DNA of 64,000 nt from Margaritifera margaritifera (GCA_029931535.1 JAQPZY010001569.1:3645001-3709000), one strand, 5' to 3'. Shown: positions 13,101-24,284, counted from the stretch's first letter. A program made the numbers and translations. The notes: generated by a model from the letters alone, not told the origin.

Positions 13101-14021
13101 AAAGAAGAAAAGAAAGATTAACAAATAAATATGCATCAATGTAAATGGGAAAATGTCATACACAAATACACAAATAAACAAATACAATCACAAACATAGA
13201 TACACATCAATCATACAAGTATACATCACGTAAAACTGAAAGGACAAAAGAAAGATTAACAAATAAATATGCATCAATGTAAATGGGTAAATGTCATACA
13301 CAAATAAACAAATATAATCACAAACACACATACACATCAATCATACAAGTAAACATCACGCAAACTGAAAAAAGAAAAGAAAGATTAACAAATAAATATG
13401 CATAAATGTAAATGGGAAAATGTCATACACAAATACACAAATAAACAAATACAATCACAAACACACATACACATCAATCATACAAGTTAACATCACGCAA
13501 ACTGAAAGAAGAAAAGAAAGATTAACAAATAAATATGCATCAATGTAAATGGGAAAATGTCATACACAAATAAACAAATATAATCACAAACAAACATACA
13601 CATCAATCATACAAGTAAACATCACGCAAACTGAATGAAGAAAAGAAAGATTAACAAATAAATATGCATAAATGTATATGGGAAAATGTCATACACAAAT
13701 ACACAAATAAACAAATACAGTCACAAACACACATACACAGCAATCATACACATACACATCAATCATACAAGTAAACATCATGCAAACTGAAAAAAGAAAA
13801 GAAAGATTAACAAATAAATATGCATCAATGTAAATGGGAAAATGTCATACACAAATAAACAAATATAATCACAAACACACATACACATCAATCATACAAG
13901 TAAACATCATGCAAACTGAAAGAAGAAAAGAAAGATTAACAAATAAATATGCATCAATGTAAATGGGAAAATGTCATACACAAATAAACAAATATAATCA
14001 CAAACACACATACACATCAAT
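10184..14021. repeat. ~139-bp satellite array, about 28 units with higher-order structure
   Basis: The phrase AAAGATTAACAAATAAATA recurs about 28 times with spacings of 126-159 bp (mean about 139). There are two main unit types: type A has an extra ACACAAATAC step and AAATACAATCAC, type B has AAATATAATCAC. They mostly alternate. Some units also have a duplicated ATACACATCAATC step. A run of units with spacings of about 137, 129, 137, 130, 156 and 130 bp and matching private variants occurs both at 10178-10997 and 13117-13935, so a unit of about 818 bp has been duplicated. One unit of this satellite also ends block copy 1 (7023-7210). Confidence 0.95.
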
Positions 14022-14395
14022 AATTGCTATGAACCTGGGCATGGCTTTGATGCATGCAGACATACTGTGAAAATTCAATGCCATGACTGTTTGGAATATG
14101 GACACAAGGCCAAACACTGAAATGTTTCACCCTAGCAACAGGTGCTAGGCTTATGGCTATGAAGATAGTGCCCTTTTTATGAGACATAATTTCTCTACTG
14201 CTTCAAGACAAACCTCTGGAACTCATCTGGGTGATGATGCCCATTTTGTTTCCTTTGGGACCTCAGTTAAACATTTTAACTCTCAAACTGACAACTGTGA
14301 TGAATGTTTTGAATGTGGAAGTACATATGTGTTTGTGAATGTTCTAACAAAGACTACATGCATGCTTCAAGAAATGTAAAAAATGTCAGGGTGGA
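14022..14395 (+). pseudogene. LINE ORF1 C-terminal fragment with zinc knuckles
   Basis: One frame from 14033 reads a half knuckle (C-x4-H-x4-C: CYEPGHGFDAC) followed by CHDCLEYGHKAKH, which would be C-x2-C-x4-H-x4-C except that the last Cys codon has become TGA. Further Cys-rich sequence (CDECFECG) follows near 14300 in a shifted frame. ORF1 products of LINEs bind the element RNA, and CCHC knuckles are usual in them. The start is missing because the element is truncated against the satellite. Confidence 0.7.
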
Positions 14396-15341
14396 ACTAA
14401 ACTCCTTGTCTGACGCTCCAAGGAATATTTACTTTAAGGACATATTAGATCTAGGAATTAATAGAAAAGGTCTACACATTGGACATATAAATATACAAGG
14501 TCTGAATAACAAGTTAGACCAACTGAATTTATTATTATCATCTAAGGTAAATAATGTCCATATTCTGGGTTTAACAGAAACAAAGTTAAATGACAATCAT
14601 TCAAATGACTTTTTGTTGATTGATGGTTATGGCACACCAATCAGACGTGATAGAGGTTCAGGGGATGGAAGTGTTGTTGTTTATGTAAGAAATGGTTTAT
14701 CAGTTGAAAGGAGAAATGATCTAGAATCAGATGAAATTGATGCAATATGGATCCAGGTAAATCAATCAAATACAAAGCCATTCCTAGTGGGCTTTGTCTA
14801 TAGGTCCCCTTCTGTGAAGGTCGGATGGAATGAGCATTTTGAAAAGCAACTAGATAAAGTGATTGATGACCAAAACTAAATATATATATTAGGTGACTTC
14901 AATAGGGATCTTATGAATAATCAGATTAAAAGAAATTGGTTGAATTTCACAGAAACGTTTGGTCTAACCCAATTAGTGGACCAACCAACACGAGAAACTG
15001 ATCACTCAAAAACTCTATTAGATCATATCTATACAAATATGGAAGAAAATGTCACAAAAATACATATTCCTAGGATAGGTCTTAGTGATCACTTCCCTTT
15101 TTTCCTAACCAGAAAATTAAAAACAGGTGTAAAATCCAAAACTCATAAAACCATAACATATAGATCATTTAAGCAATATGATGAAGACAAATTTCTGGAA
15201 GATCTCAGTAATGTTCCTTGGAGTACAGTATCTATGTTTGATGTGGATGATGCTCTTGATGTATGGACTCCACTTTTTACGCAAGTGGTAGATAAACATG
15301 TACCGATGAAAACATTGAGTAAAACTGGACTTCCAACCTGA
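14376..15341 (+). pseudogene. LINE endonuclease domain (copy 1)
   Basis: Two frames separated by a stop at 14877 form one endonuclease/exonuclease/phosphatase-type domain, the enzyme that nicks target DNA to prime reverse transcription. Landmarks in order are HINIQGLNNKLDQLNLLL, ILGLTETKL (catalytic Glu), a VVVYVRNGL strand, FLVGFVYRSPS, ILGDFN (Asp and Asn), LLDHIYTN and GLSDHFP (Asp-His). The ATG at 14313 is not a reliable start, because the domain is part of a longer polyprotein. The stop splits the sheet just before GDFN, so the product cannot be made as one chain. Confidence 0.9.
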
Positions 15342-15589
15342 TTGGTTAACTCCTGACATTCTAGACACAATTAAACTTGTGATTATTTCAAATCTGTAGG
15401 TCAACAAGCACCTTATGAAACATGGAGAAATAAAGTAACCAAAATGAACAATGGGGCAAAGAAGAATTACTATCAGTCAGCTTTAGAAAATAATTGCAAT
15501 ACGAATTCTATGTGAAAAGTTTTTAACAAACTAGGTGCAGGCAAACGGTCCACAAGGTCATCCAAAATCCAACAACTTAGCCAGGAATG

Positions 15590-17289
15590 CCAGATTATTG
15601 ATGAGGATGTTTAAATAGCAAATACATTTAATAAATTTTTTGTCAGCATAGCTTCCAGAATTAGGAACCCATTGTAAACTCAAATCATGATGAACTAAGA
15701 AATTTCTGTTCAGAAAAATTTCCACCTGACACAAACTTTTTTATCTCTGCGATACCAAATGAAAAAGTTTTAAAATATTTGCAAACTACTGCAACAATGA
15801 AATCAACAGGCCTAGATAATAGTGGACCACATCTCCTGAGGGCTGCTGCAAACATAATATTTGATAGCATAGCTTACATTGGTAATCTAAGCATATCCAC
15901 CTCACTGTTTCCCCACACATGGAAATTGGCAAAAGTTACCCCCATTCACAAGTCTGGCAGCAAAGAAGATGTGAATAACTACAGACCCATATCTGTATTA
16001 CCAACTCTGTCCAAACTACTTGAAGCATGTCCATGACAATCTTTTGATGTACCTATCAAACTATAATTTAATTCATCAAAACCAATCAGGGTTCCGAGAA
16101 AACCAATCTTGTGAGACAGCCTTGGTCTCCATGATAGATAGATGGATTACTGCCTTGGATCAAGGAAAATTAGTTGGATCCATACTAGTTGATGTCAGAA
16201 AAGCTTTTGACCTTGTTGATCATGATATTCTCATCAATAAATTAAACATTTATCAATGTGACAATTCAATGACTGATTGGTTAACATCTAACAATGAGAA
16301 AACTGTCAAAATAAATAGAAGTTTTTCTAAAGAAGAACCAATTACATGTGGAGTACCATAAGGATCAATCCTGGGCCCACTCCTCTTTCTCATTTTCATA
16401 AATCATCTACCACTGAAAATAGGCAACTGTATTTCATCTACCGACTTATATGCAGATGACACCACTCTATCAGATTTCAAACAGCTAAAATCAGACCTCG
16501 AGGTCTCCCGTCAGACAGCCTTACTTAGAATTGATTCCCGGTGTAAGGAAAATGGCATGAAAGTAAACACGGATAAGATTAAAGTATTAATGATTACTAC
16601 CCAACAAAAAAGAGCAAAGTTGGAAAATAACAATTTGAATCTCAAGTTGAATGAAATTGGTCTACAAATGATAACCCATGACAAATACCTTGGGGTGATG
16701 GTTGACAACAATTTGCAATGGAATGAACATATTCAAGTCATATGTCATGAAGTCAATTCATATCTCTGGTTATTAAGCAAGATAAGGCCATATCTATCAA
16801 CTAAACATAGATTAATATATTACAAAAGCTATATACATCCATACCTAGACTACTGTAATGTTATCTGGGGAAACACTTCTGACAAGAATATTTGCAAATT
16901 ATTCCGCTTGCAAAAAAGAGCTTGCAAACTCATCCTAGATAATGCTGAAAACATCCCAAATGCAATGAATGATATTAAAATGTTAGCAGTAAGTGAACGA
17001 ATATTTTTGAGAAAGGTTAGACTTATGCACAAAGTTTCAAACAATATGGCCCCATTATATCTCAAAGAACTATTTCATGCTAGAAAACAAGGCAACACTC
17101 CCAATTTAAGATAAATTTTAGCTAACCACCTCTGCATTCCAAAACCAAATAAAGAACTCTTTAAGAAAAGTTTTAAATATTCGGGGTCACTAATTTGGAA
17201 TTGAATCCCAAAGGAAATTAGAGAAAGTATAAATATAAATGCATTTAATTATCATCTAATTCAATGGATGAAAGTGGAATCTGTTTGAT
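15590..17289 (+). pseudogene. LINE reverse transcriptase and C-terminal tail (copy 1)
   Basis: The fragments read in order: STGLDNSGPHLLR, LAKVTPIHKSG, NYRPISVLPTLSKLLE (fingers), QSGFRENQSCETALV, ILVDVRKAFDLVDH (motif A, catalytic Asp), GVP-stop-GSILGPLLF (motif B, where the Gln codon CAA is now TAA at 16360-16362), LYADDTTL (motif C, catalytic Asp pair), then KYLGVMVDNNLQWNEHI and a long helical tail ending near 17289. Frames change around 16020 and 17115. The Asp residues survive but the stops make this a pseudogene. The short reverse-strand frame at 15685-15870 is its antisense shadow. Confidence 0.92.
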
Positions 17290-17450
17290 TTGACAAATAC
17301 ATTACAACTTACAGTATAAATTCTCAAACCTTCCATTGTGTCATCTCACAATTTTTGTACTGTATATACACAATGTACCTAGTTGGATCATGTTCTTACA
17401 AAACTTTCTGTTTATTATGTCCATATATACATGTAGCTTATTATCAATGC

Positions 17451-17488
<38 letters not shown>
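17451..17488. repeat. (TTA)n microsatellite in LINE 3' region
   Basis: About 12 TTA triplets. A second ATT run follows the LINE polyadenylation-like signal at 17592-17620. Confidence 0.95.
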
Positions 17489-17531
17489 GCAACTATGTAC
17501 ATGTACTCTGTATGTAAATATGCATATAATT

Positions 17532-17579
17532 GAGGGCCACAAGGAGGATTAGTTCCATGCAACTAATTGTGTCACCCTC
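17532..17579 (+). other. LINE 3'-terminal stem-loop (copy 1)
   Basis: Nested complementary segments GAGGG/CCCTC, ACAA/TTGT and TTAGTT/AACTAA enclose loop CCATGC, with a purine bulge GGAGGA on the 5' side. AATAAAG and the ATT tail follow directly. Copy 5 has the same layout at 54323-54367 with different paired bases. LINE 3' stem-loops are known recognition sites for the element's own reverse transcriptase. Confidence 0.75.
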
Positions 17580-17591
17580 TTTAAATAAAGT

Positions 17592-17620
17592 CATTATTAT
17601 TATTATTATTATTATTATTG
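17592..17620 (+). repeat. (ATT)n tail of LINE copy 1
   Basis: A run of ATT triplets after AATAAAGTC. Simple repeat tails of this kind are usual for several CR1/L2-like groups and mark the 3' end of the insertion. Confidence 0.85.
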
Positions 17621-17902
17621 TGAGAGAGTAAAATATTCTTGCAATGCTGACCCAAGATGGCATACTGCTTGAATGAGCCAATCCATGTTTCTCTTTCAAA
17701 CACAGTCACTTGTCGATCAATAAAGAGGGCACTTTCATTGATGTGTAGGGATTGTTACATTCCATGGTTAATGATACATTTTTGTTTATGTACATTCATG
17801 AAAAATTAAGAAATCTTGTCACAGGCATCCACAGGTGAAAAGGTGTAGCAGATTGTCACCCATGGCTTCCAATGATGAGACACCATACACATTATCAAAA
17901 GG

Positions 17903-18090
17903 CAAAAAAAAAAACAATGTGTGTTTCCGGTCGGCTGACCGTCCCTGTTTCTCATTGCCGACACTAGCACTCCCCCCCACCCCCATGGTATAAAAAAAAA
18001 TTTAAAAAAAATAAAACAGACTGGCTACCCTAATTTTAAAACCAGTGCAACAGGAATCACACATTTTTTTGGGCCTAATCTGAAGCAGAA
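17903..18090. repeat. Dispersed repeat, copy 1 (CCGACACTAGCAC type)
   Basis: CTCATTGCCGACACTAGCAC, a C-run, then an A/T-rich stretch and TTTTAAAACCAGTGCAA are shared with 34633-34925 in the same order. The family is not recognised and has no coding potential. Confidence 0.75.
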
Positions 18091-18397
18091 ATGTTAAGTG
18101 CATTTATGTTATAGTGAATAGATTATTATTTTTCCTTTAATTCATTAATTTTTGTTTTTGGAGTAGGAATTTAATATTTTTTTTAGTACAGAATGAACCT
18201 GGAAGCAAAAGTGCAAACATGTATATTGTGAGTGCATGTGCTGGGGTGGGACTAGAGAATTGTATCCCCATCCTCATTAAAAATATTTGTAAATATACAC
18301 TACAAGAAAGCAGAAATATTTATAACACGGAAATTCACAACACCCCTGTGTACTATCATGTTGCAGCCTTTTCACAGGGCAAATGATTGTGCCAACA

Positions 18398-18590
18398 GTC
18401 GGTATTTTATTGCAATCTGTAGGAATGAGTATTCAGGTCGATGTACAGTCTGTATTTTATTGCAATCTGTAGGGATGAGTATTCAGGTCGATGTACAGTC
18501 TGTATTTTATTGCAATCTGTAGGGATGAGTATTCAGGTTGATGTACAGTCTGTATTTTATTGCAATCTGTAAGGATGAGTATTTGGGAGA
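18398..18590. repeat. 50-bp tandem repeat, 4 copies
   Basis: GTATTTTATTGCAATCTGTA recurs at 18402, 18452, 18502 and 18552, followed by GGATGAGTATTCAGGTCGAT. Exact 50-bp spacing. Confidence 0.96.
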
Positions 18591-19689
18591 TATAGAGTAG
18601 TTTTGTTTACTGAATGCTCCAAAAATCTCAATGTTTCTCAATCAAAGTTGAAAACAGAAATGAAGTCCAAGAGACATTGGTAATTTTTTATTTTAAACAG
18701 TCTGCAAAAACAGTAGCTCCATGATTTTTTAATCAGTTCGTGTCATAGTACTGGGGATGAGTCACAATTACAGAAAACACTCCATTATCAACAGAATCAG
18801 CAGCTACCAACTCCTTGAACTAAATTAATTAAAATATAATGCAATTATCTCAGTTCCGTTACGCTGAAAATCATTGTATTGGGGCTCTTACAAGTCACTT
18901 ATTCCCTGCGCTGAATTTTCAAACAACGAAATATGGAGAAGAGACATAGTACTACTGTTCCCCATTCATAGGTCACATGCTTCACTTTGCACAAAATTTA
19001 TAGCTTTCAATACAATTAGGCAAATGATCTTCATGAGACTGAGGGACCTACAAATGGGGCCCCAGCTGGGGGCTGAGTATTAATAATTTATCAGTGTCTT
19101 TTAAAAGCTTCAAAATGAAAATGCCTAAATTCATTGGCAGGCTCAAGATTTCTTTCAGGCAAATTAGAAAACACATTTTTTGACAGGCCAGATGGGGATC
19201 TCACTTAGGATAGGGGAGAGGCCGAATCCAGATTTAAAACAGACCGCATGTCGGGCTATCTGATTTTTTTTTACCTCTAAAGATCATTGTAAACCAATAA
19301 CCTGACAAACTGAGAATAGCTATAAATTATTGAGAGAGAGAGAGAGAGCTGTTAGTGTTTTTGTTATCATGAAGTGCTGCTTCGTTTTTTTGTTTTTGTT
19401 TTCAATTTCTTAATGCTGGTCTACTAAAATAAATAATAAAAGTAAGCTAAAGCTTTGTGTAAAATAATTACACACAATTTTTAAAGAATTCCAAAGGCAC
19501 CCATCATTGACTTCAAAAAGAAATAAAACTGGTATTAAAAAAGTGTTCTTGTATTGTGTCTGTACATTTTTATGCATGATTTTACCATTCAGAATATCAC
19601 AAAATTATTAATATGGTTTAGCAGTTTACAGAAAAAAATTAAAATGATTCCAAATTTGACTTAATTTAATGGCTGGTAACAGTTTGTTG
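18591..19689. other. Unassigned sequence
   Basis: No convincing gene. A (GA)8 run lies at 19332-19347. The 69-aa frame at 18874-19083 has no recognisable feature. Confidence 0.5.
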
Positions 19690-19818
19690 GTTGGTTTTAA
19701 TGGCATTTTTAACACATTTTTGGGTATATCATGCTGAAGAAATGGGAGTCAAGTGCCCTTCTGAAAGACACACCAAGGCAGCCAACCCAGGCTGGCCTGG
19801 GCAGGTATTGAACCTGCA
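19690..19818 (-). mobile_element. tRNA-derived SINE fragment (head mostly lost)
   Basis: On the plus strand it reads GTTGGTTTTAATGGCATTTT (3' tail end), TATATCATGC, GACACACCAAGGCAGCCAAC, GGCTGGCCTGGGCAGGTATT and ends in AACCTGC. The same order is seen at 31884-32053 and 63152-63349, where a tRNA-like head follows. Here most of the head is missing. Confidence 0.8.
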
Positions 19819-19832
19819 ATTTTTTTAAAAAA

Positions 19833-20268
19833 TTATGATTATTTCAAAGAAAGGATTTTATACTCATGTTTAACCCTGTATGTAACCCTTATAGTTAGAA
19901 TTAACTTACTAAAACCTTGTGCAGATTACAGCTAAATTTATTAAGCTTTCAAATGATACCAAATAGGACTCTAATAATGAAAGATAAATAAATGCATAAA
20001 ATAGATGGGTATGTATTTGACAGTTGTGACATAAAAAAGGTAGAGGTTATTTCAAAAACAGAATTTTAAACTCATGTTTAGACCCTGGATAAAGCCCTTA
20101 GAATGTTTAGACCCTGGATATAGCCCTTAGAATGTTTGGACCCTGGATATAGCCCTTACAATTAAAATCAGCTTATGGAAGCTTGTGTAGTTTACAGTAT
20201 AATTATTTAGCTTTTTAATGATAGCAAATATGACTCAATTTAATGAAAGATGAAGAAATCCATAAAAT
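19833..20268. repeat. ~200-bp duplicated segment with a 29-bp three-copy repeat
   Basis: The stretch 19833-20014 (ATTTCAAAGAAAGGATTTTA to AATGCATAAAAT) recurs at 20045-20268. The second copy contains a 29-bp unit of the type ATGTTTAGACCCTGGATA three times (20072-20162), which explains its extra length. Confidence 0.8.
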
Positions 20269-20599
20269 TGGGCCAATGGAGATATTACCCCACACTCCAC
20301 CCGACTTGATTATCAATGTTACACCTGCCCCTTGGTCTCATTCCTTACTTAATGAAATCATTTTCTCAAAAAATTTCAAAGAAACATACAAATGATAATA
20401 CCATTTTTATTACCATGTTAAGTATCAATATATCCAAGAGATATCACTGAATCAAATAACTAAACTGCATTTCAAGATGCAAGATCAAGCCACATGTTCT
20501 TGCGTTAGATTCCCAATATGACTGCACCCATTGTGCTCTTGCTTAATTATGCACTGCCATGTGATGTTACAGGAGTGAACAAGCAAATTTTTTAATTTT

Positions 20600-20740
20600 T
20601 GCCCCTCGCCTACAATACAAAGGTCACAAAAGTTCACAATCATGTAGTAGGATAATGATCTTTAAGAAGGAGCCATAAAGTTGCAGGGCAGACATCCAAG
20701 GTAATAAAGTTTAATTGCCCTATCTTAAAGATCATTACAT
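20600..20740. repeat. Foldback repeat, copy 1
   Basis: A 15-bp perfect inverted repeat (TAATGATCTTTAAGA at 20653 and its complement ending at 20737) encloses a second pair GGGCA/TGCCC. The inner pair and much of the sequence are shared with 41835-41970. No coding capacity. It may be a small foldback transposon or a structured RNA. Confidence 0.7.
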
Positions 20741-20974
20741 GAAAAGTGAAAACAAGGAAGTTTTTTTTAGAAAAAAAAAGAAACTAATTAGTAACCTTGA
20801 CCTTGGAGATGAACCTTGACCATGATACATGGTGTGCGTCTCCACTGCAGAGGATGCTGGTAGACATTACTGATCGATACTTGAATAACAAATGCTTAAA
20901 GACCACCAATGAAAAGATTAATTATGAGATGTCAAAGTGATTTCAATCCGATATCAAACAAGAGTCTACTGTCT

Positions 20975-21425
20975 AAAAGAATTTCCAGGAATTCATGATA
21001 AGATCATTTCTTCTTTTTAATTGCTAAGTGTTGAAACAACAAGATTTTCAAATATACCTACTGTGGGTGCCATATTGGATGTATGGTCGGCATCATTTTC
21101 TTTCAAGACAAAACATACACCATTAGAAGACTTCTGGTGAAAACCCCTTTGCCAATATGACCATCCATTCAGGAGAATTTGTTACAAGATTTTCTATAAT
21201 TTCATTGTGGCAGCATACTGAATGTCTGTAGGTCAGCATTTTCATTTAGGACCAACAAGATATCATAAAAAGCCTTTTTGTGAAAACACTATCATGATAT
21301 GACTATCAATTTTAGAAGAGGAGCAATAACAAGATTTTCAAGATGGCCACCATGGTGGCCATATTGGATGCTAGGTCAGAATTTTCATTCATGACTAACT
21401 GTTGTATTTTCTGTAGGTCTCAGAC
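20975..21425. repeat. Family B ~139-bp repeat, about 3 units
   Basis: CAAGATTTTC, GTGGTGGCCATATTGGATG, TTTTCATTTAGGACCAAC and TGGTGAAAACCCC phrases recur at about 140-bp intervals, as at 2430-3265. Confidence 0.8.
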
Positions 21426-22385
21426 ACTGTTTAAGGACACCGGCTTTTTTGTGTCCAAAATCACTTTCTTGCCTCCTGCTGTCTTGGACACAACTTTAAA
21501 AGAATTGTTATTTATGTGATTATGTTTTTGGACACAAATGCAGTTATACTGTGATAAGACTGACAAATACCACTTTCAGAAAGTTGAGAAATAGATTGCT
21601 TGTAATCAGATATAAACATGACAAGTTACATTTATGATTATAATTGTGACAAATTTGGAGAGCCACATTTCACTATTCATAAGCTCAATGACACTGATAT
21701 ATGGAATAACATTTGTTAAAAACTGAATTACTCACCTGTGGATAAAAAAATCTAAATCCTAAAAGGCATTAGAGATGTTAGAGATAAGCGTTCAAGTGAA
21801 AGTTTTTATCTCAAAGAGTTTGTGTAATACCTCCATTGTGGATAATCCTAAAACCTGCAGCTAATCATGTACCAGTCGCATATGTAAGAATTGGTTTCAG
21901 TGAACTATAATGTATTTAAAAGAAATTGCAAAAAAAAAAAAAAAAAAACATCCTTGGATTATGAATTTTTAAGTATTAAAATGTAAATTAGTTTGCTACA
22001 AGTTTTATAAAAGTTTTGGTAACAGACTGCACAAACTTGAATGATGACCTTCACTTTAATGGTTTTCTCCTCTAATAATGGGTGGTATATTCTTCTTCTG
22101 TTTTTACCATTGAGACTTCTTATTTACAGGTGGGTAATATAGTTTTAAAGAAATGTTATTTTGTCATATCAGTGTCAGCAAGCTAATAAATAGTTAACCC
22201 TTTACCTCACAGCATATGTTGCTTTTCAGGCTGTCACTATAGATGTGCCAAAACAACTGTGTGCAGTGTGCTATAAATAGAACATGTTACCTAAATGATT
22301 CCATGTATATTATAATGCCCGCCTGGAAAATTTATAGTGTAGTATATGTAAAGTTCAACATATATTGTAACCATTTTACCTTTTT
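21426..22385. other. Unassigned sequence
   Basis: No gene or clear repeat. An A-run of about 18 lies near 21931-21948. The 64-aa frame starting at 22243 shows no recognisable domain. Confidence 0.5.
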
Positions 22386-22387
22386 TT

Positions 22388-22585
22388 GCACTTATGTGTT
22401 ATCTATAGATAGGTTTCTGTATTTATTTGTTATCTAAAGATAGGTTTATGTATTTATGTATTATCTAATAGATAGGTTTTCGTATTTATGCGTTATCTAT
22501 AGATAGGTTTTTGTACTTGTGTATTATCTATAGTTAGTTTTTTTGTATTTATGTGTTATCTATAGATAGGTTTATGAGTATAATG
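22388..22585. repeat. ~33-36-bp tandem repeat, about 6 copies
   Basis: TTATCTATAGATAGGTTT and near variants recur six times, with TGTATTTATG between them. Unit length varies by a few bases. Confidence 0.9.
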
Positions 22586-22879
22586 TTATCAATATAGCTG
22601 TATAATTATTCTATAATGAAGTAATTTCAATATGCTTTAAAATCCTGAGAGAATTCATTCACTGGCAAGTCAGTGAAGCTGTGTGACCAATTATAGATGA
22701 CCTTTCTCAGCCTCAAAATCTACCAGATCATTGTCTCTGTATCACTAAATTATCTGAATTTGAAAAATTATCAAAATCAGAGTTGCTTACATTAATATCA
22801 GAGCCTACATCTGACATATTGAAATCATTATAGTCATAATTCTAATCATCCAAACTCAAAAAAGTACTGAATGAAGTAT

Positions 22880-23530
22880 GCATATTTTGGTGTGAATAAC
22901 GCTATTTTACCTAATTACTTGTTTTCAAGAGGTAGTGCATGTTTTACAGAAATAATGAAGAAAAAAATGATTTTTTATCCCAGGTCAATCTTGATCAAGG
23001 CACTAAAGATGCCTTCACATCACATTCACTCCTTGTGAAATATTAAATTTGTTGCATTGTAACTAAACTGCCTATTAGCCTTTTTAAAGAATTAAATAAT
23101 GCTTACAAACCTCAATTGTCATGTGCTTTCAGTGCTTATGTTAATATCTTTTTCATGACTACAGTTTGTTTGTTATGGCAACATTGACCACATAAATAGT
23201 AAGTGAATGTATGAAATTGGTGAGTACTTTTTTCTTGGAAAATAAACTTGGTTTTTAGTTCTATTTCTCATCTTAAATAACAGCATTTGATATTTCTTCA
23301 TGACTATAGTCATCACTACTTCATTGACTCACTGGGGTCTTTTCAAAGTAATCAGCAACATCTCAAGTTTTGATGTTCTAAACATGATTACATGTACATT
23401 GCTTTGTCCAAGTGCAATTGATTTTACTTTTCTTTCGAAAATAAACTTGGTTCTTTATTTTATTTCTCAACTTAAAGAACTGTATTTTATACCTTTTTGT
23501 TACAATACAGTGATCAATGTCAATGTCTAA
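22880..23530 (+). mobile_element. Relic end of the pogo-type element 2 family
   Basis: Read on the plus strand this matches the minus strand of 53457 down to about 52260: a decayed terminal repeat (CATATTTTGGTGTGAATAAC), then CAGGTCAATCTTGATCAAGG, CATTCACTCCTTGTGAAATA, AATGCTTACAAACCT, and two subterminal repeats containing GGAAAATAAACTTGG-type phrases with TCTCATCTTAAAT and CTTCATTGACTCACTG. The second terminal repeat is not visible, so it is a fragment. Confidence 0.82.
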
Positions 23531-24190
23531 TTGCCTAATTTCAGTTTTTGGCAACCACTCACAACCTGATTCCTGTCCACCTTCTCTATCTCTCTCACGT
23601 AGTATATACATTATTTACCAAGATACCTACTGTACAATTACTGTAACTATATCCTCATGAGGCTGCTGTTGTTCTGCATTCAAGTTTATTCAATGACTAG
23701 CAGGCATGGGTTTCACCAACTTAAGCATGTAAAGATTTTAGTGGCATTTATTCAGCATATACAGCTTAACAATCAAAGAACTGTGTTTAATAGTCTTAAT
23801 TATTTTTGATGAAGAAATTGACTACAGTTCCAACAATGTAGGATTAAAATTTTTGTTAACAAAAACAAAAAGCAATTGAAACTTAGATGCTTCATGCAAT
23901 TTGTTATTAATACGCTAATGGTGTTGAAAATTTTATTTGGAAAAATATTTTTTAAAAAGCATTGTCCATTAATTTATAAGGAAAATGATATTGACAACTC
24001 AGTGCCCCAATATGCTCTCCCTCTCTCAGTAACAGCAAACCATGCCAATTTAATGGAGACTACTTCAACTATATGATGATCAGTGGATGCAACTCTGACC
24101 TGAGATTTCTTCTGTCCTGATATAACCCTGTGGTTTTGGAGTGAGGGGACCTCAGTGGTATATAATAAATTACTAAGTCATTTTTGACAA
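23531..24190. other. Unassigned AT-rich sequence
   Basis: I see no gene, element end or tandem repeat. Confidence 0.5.
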
Positions 24191-24193
24191 CTA

Positions 24194-24195
<2 letters not shown>

Positions 24196-24281
<86 letters not shown>
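24196..24281. repeat. (TA)n microsatellite
   Basis: An uninterrupted TA run of about 43 dinucleotides. It generates spurious Tyr-Ile frames on both strands. Confidence 0.98.

Positions 24282-24284
<3 letters not shown>

Larger units (their letters stand above)
14022..17622 (+). mobile_element. Non-LTR retrotransposon (LINE copy 1), 5'-truncated and degenerate
   Basis: The order is end of ORF1 with zinc knuckles, apurinic-type endonuclease, reverse transcriptase, a conserved C-terminal tail, then a 3' hairpin followed by AATAAAG and an ATT tail. This is the order of the Jockey superfamily (CR1, L2, Rex1, Daphne and relatives); I cannot place the clade. The left end starts inside a zinc knuckle directly against the satellite, so the copy is 5'-truncated. 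Several stops and frameshifts make it inactive. It is the most complete of five LINE copies in the window, and the reverse transcriptase differs clearly from that of copy 4. Confidence 0.92.

Noticed and set aside
15685..15870. 61-aa minus-strand frame similar to the plus-strand frame at 47649-47891
   Set aside because: The similarity is real but both are antisense readings of LINE reverse transcriptase; it shows an inverted LINE fragment, not a gene.
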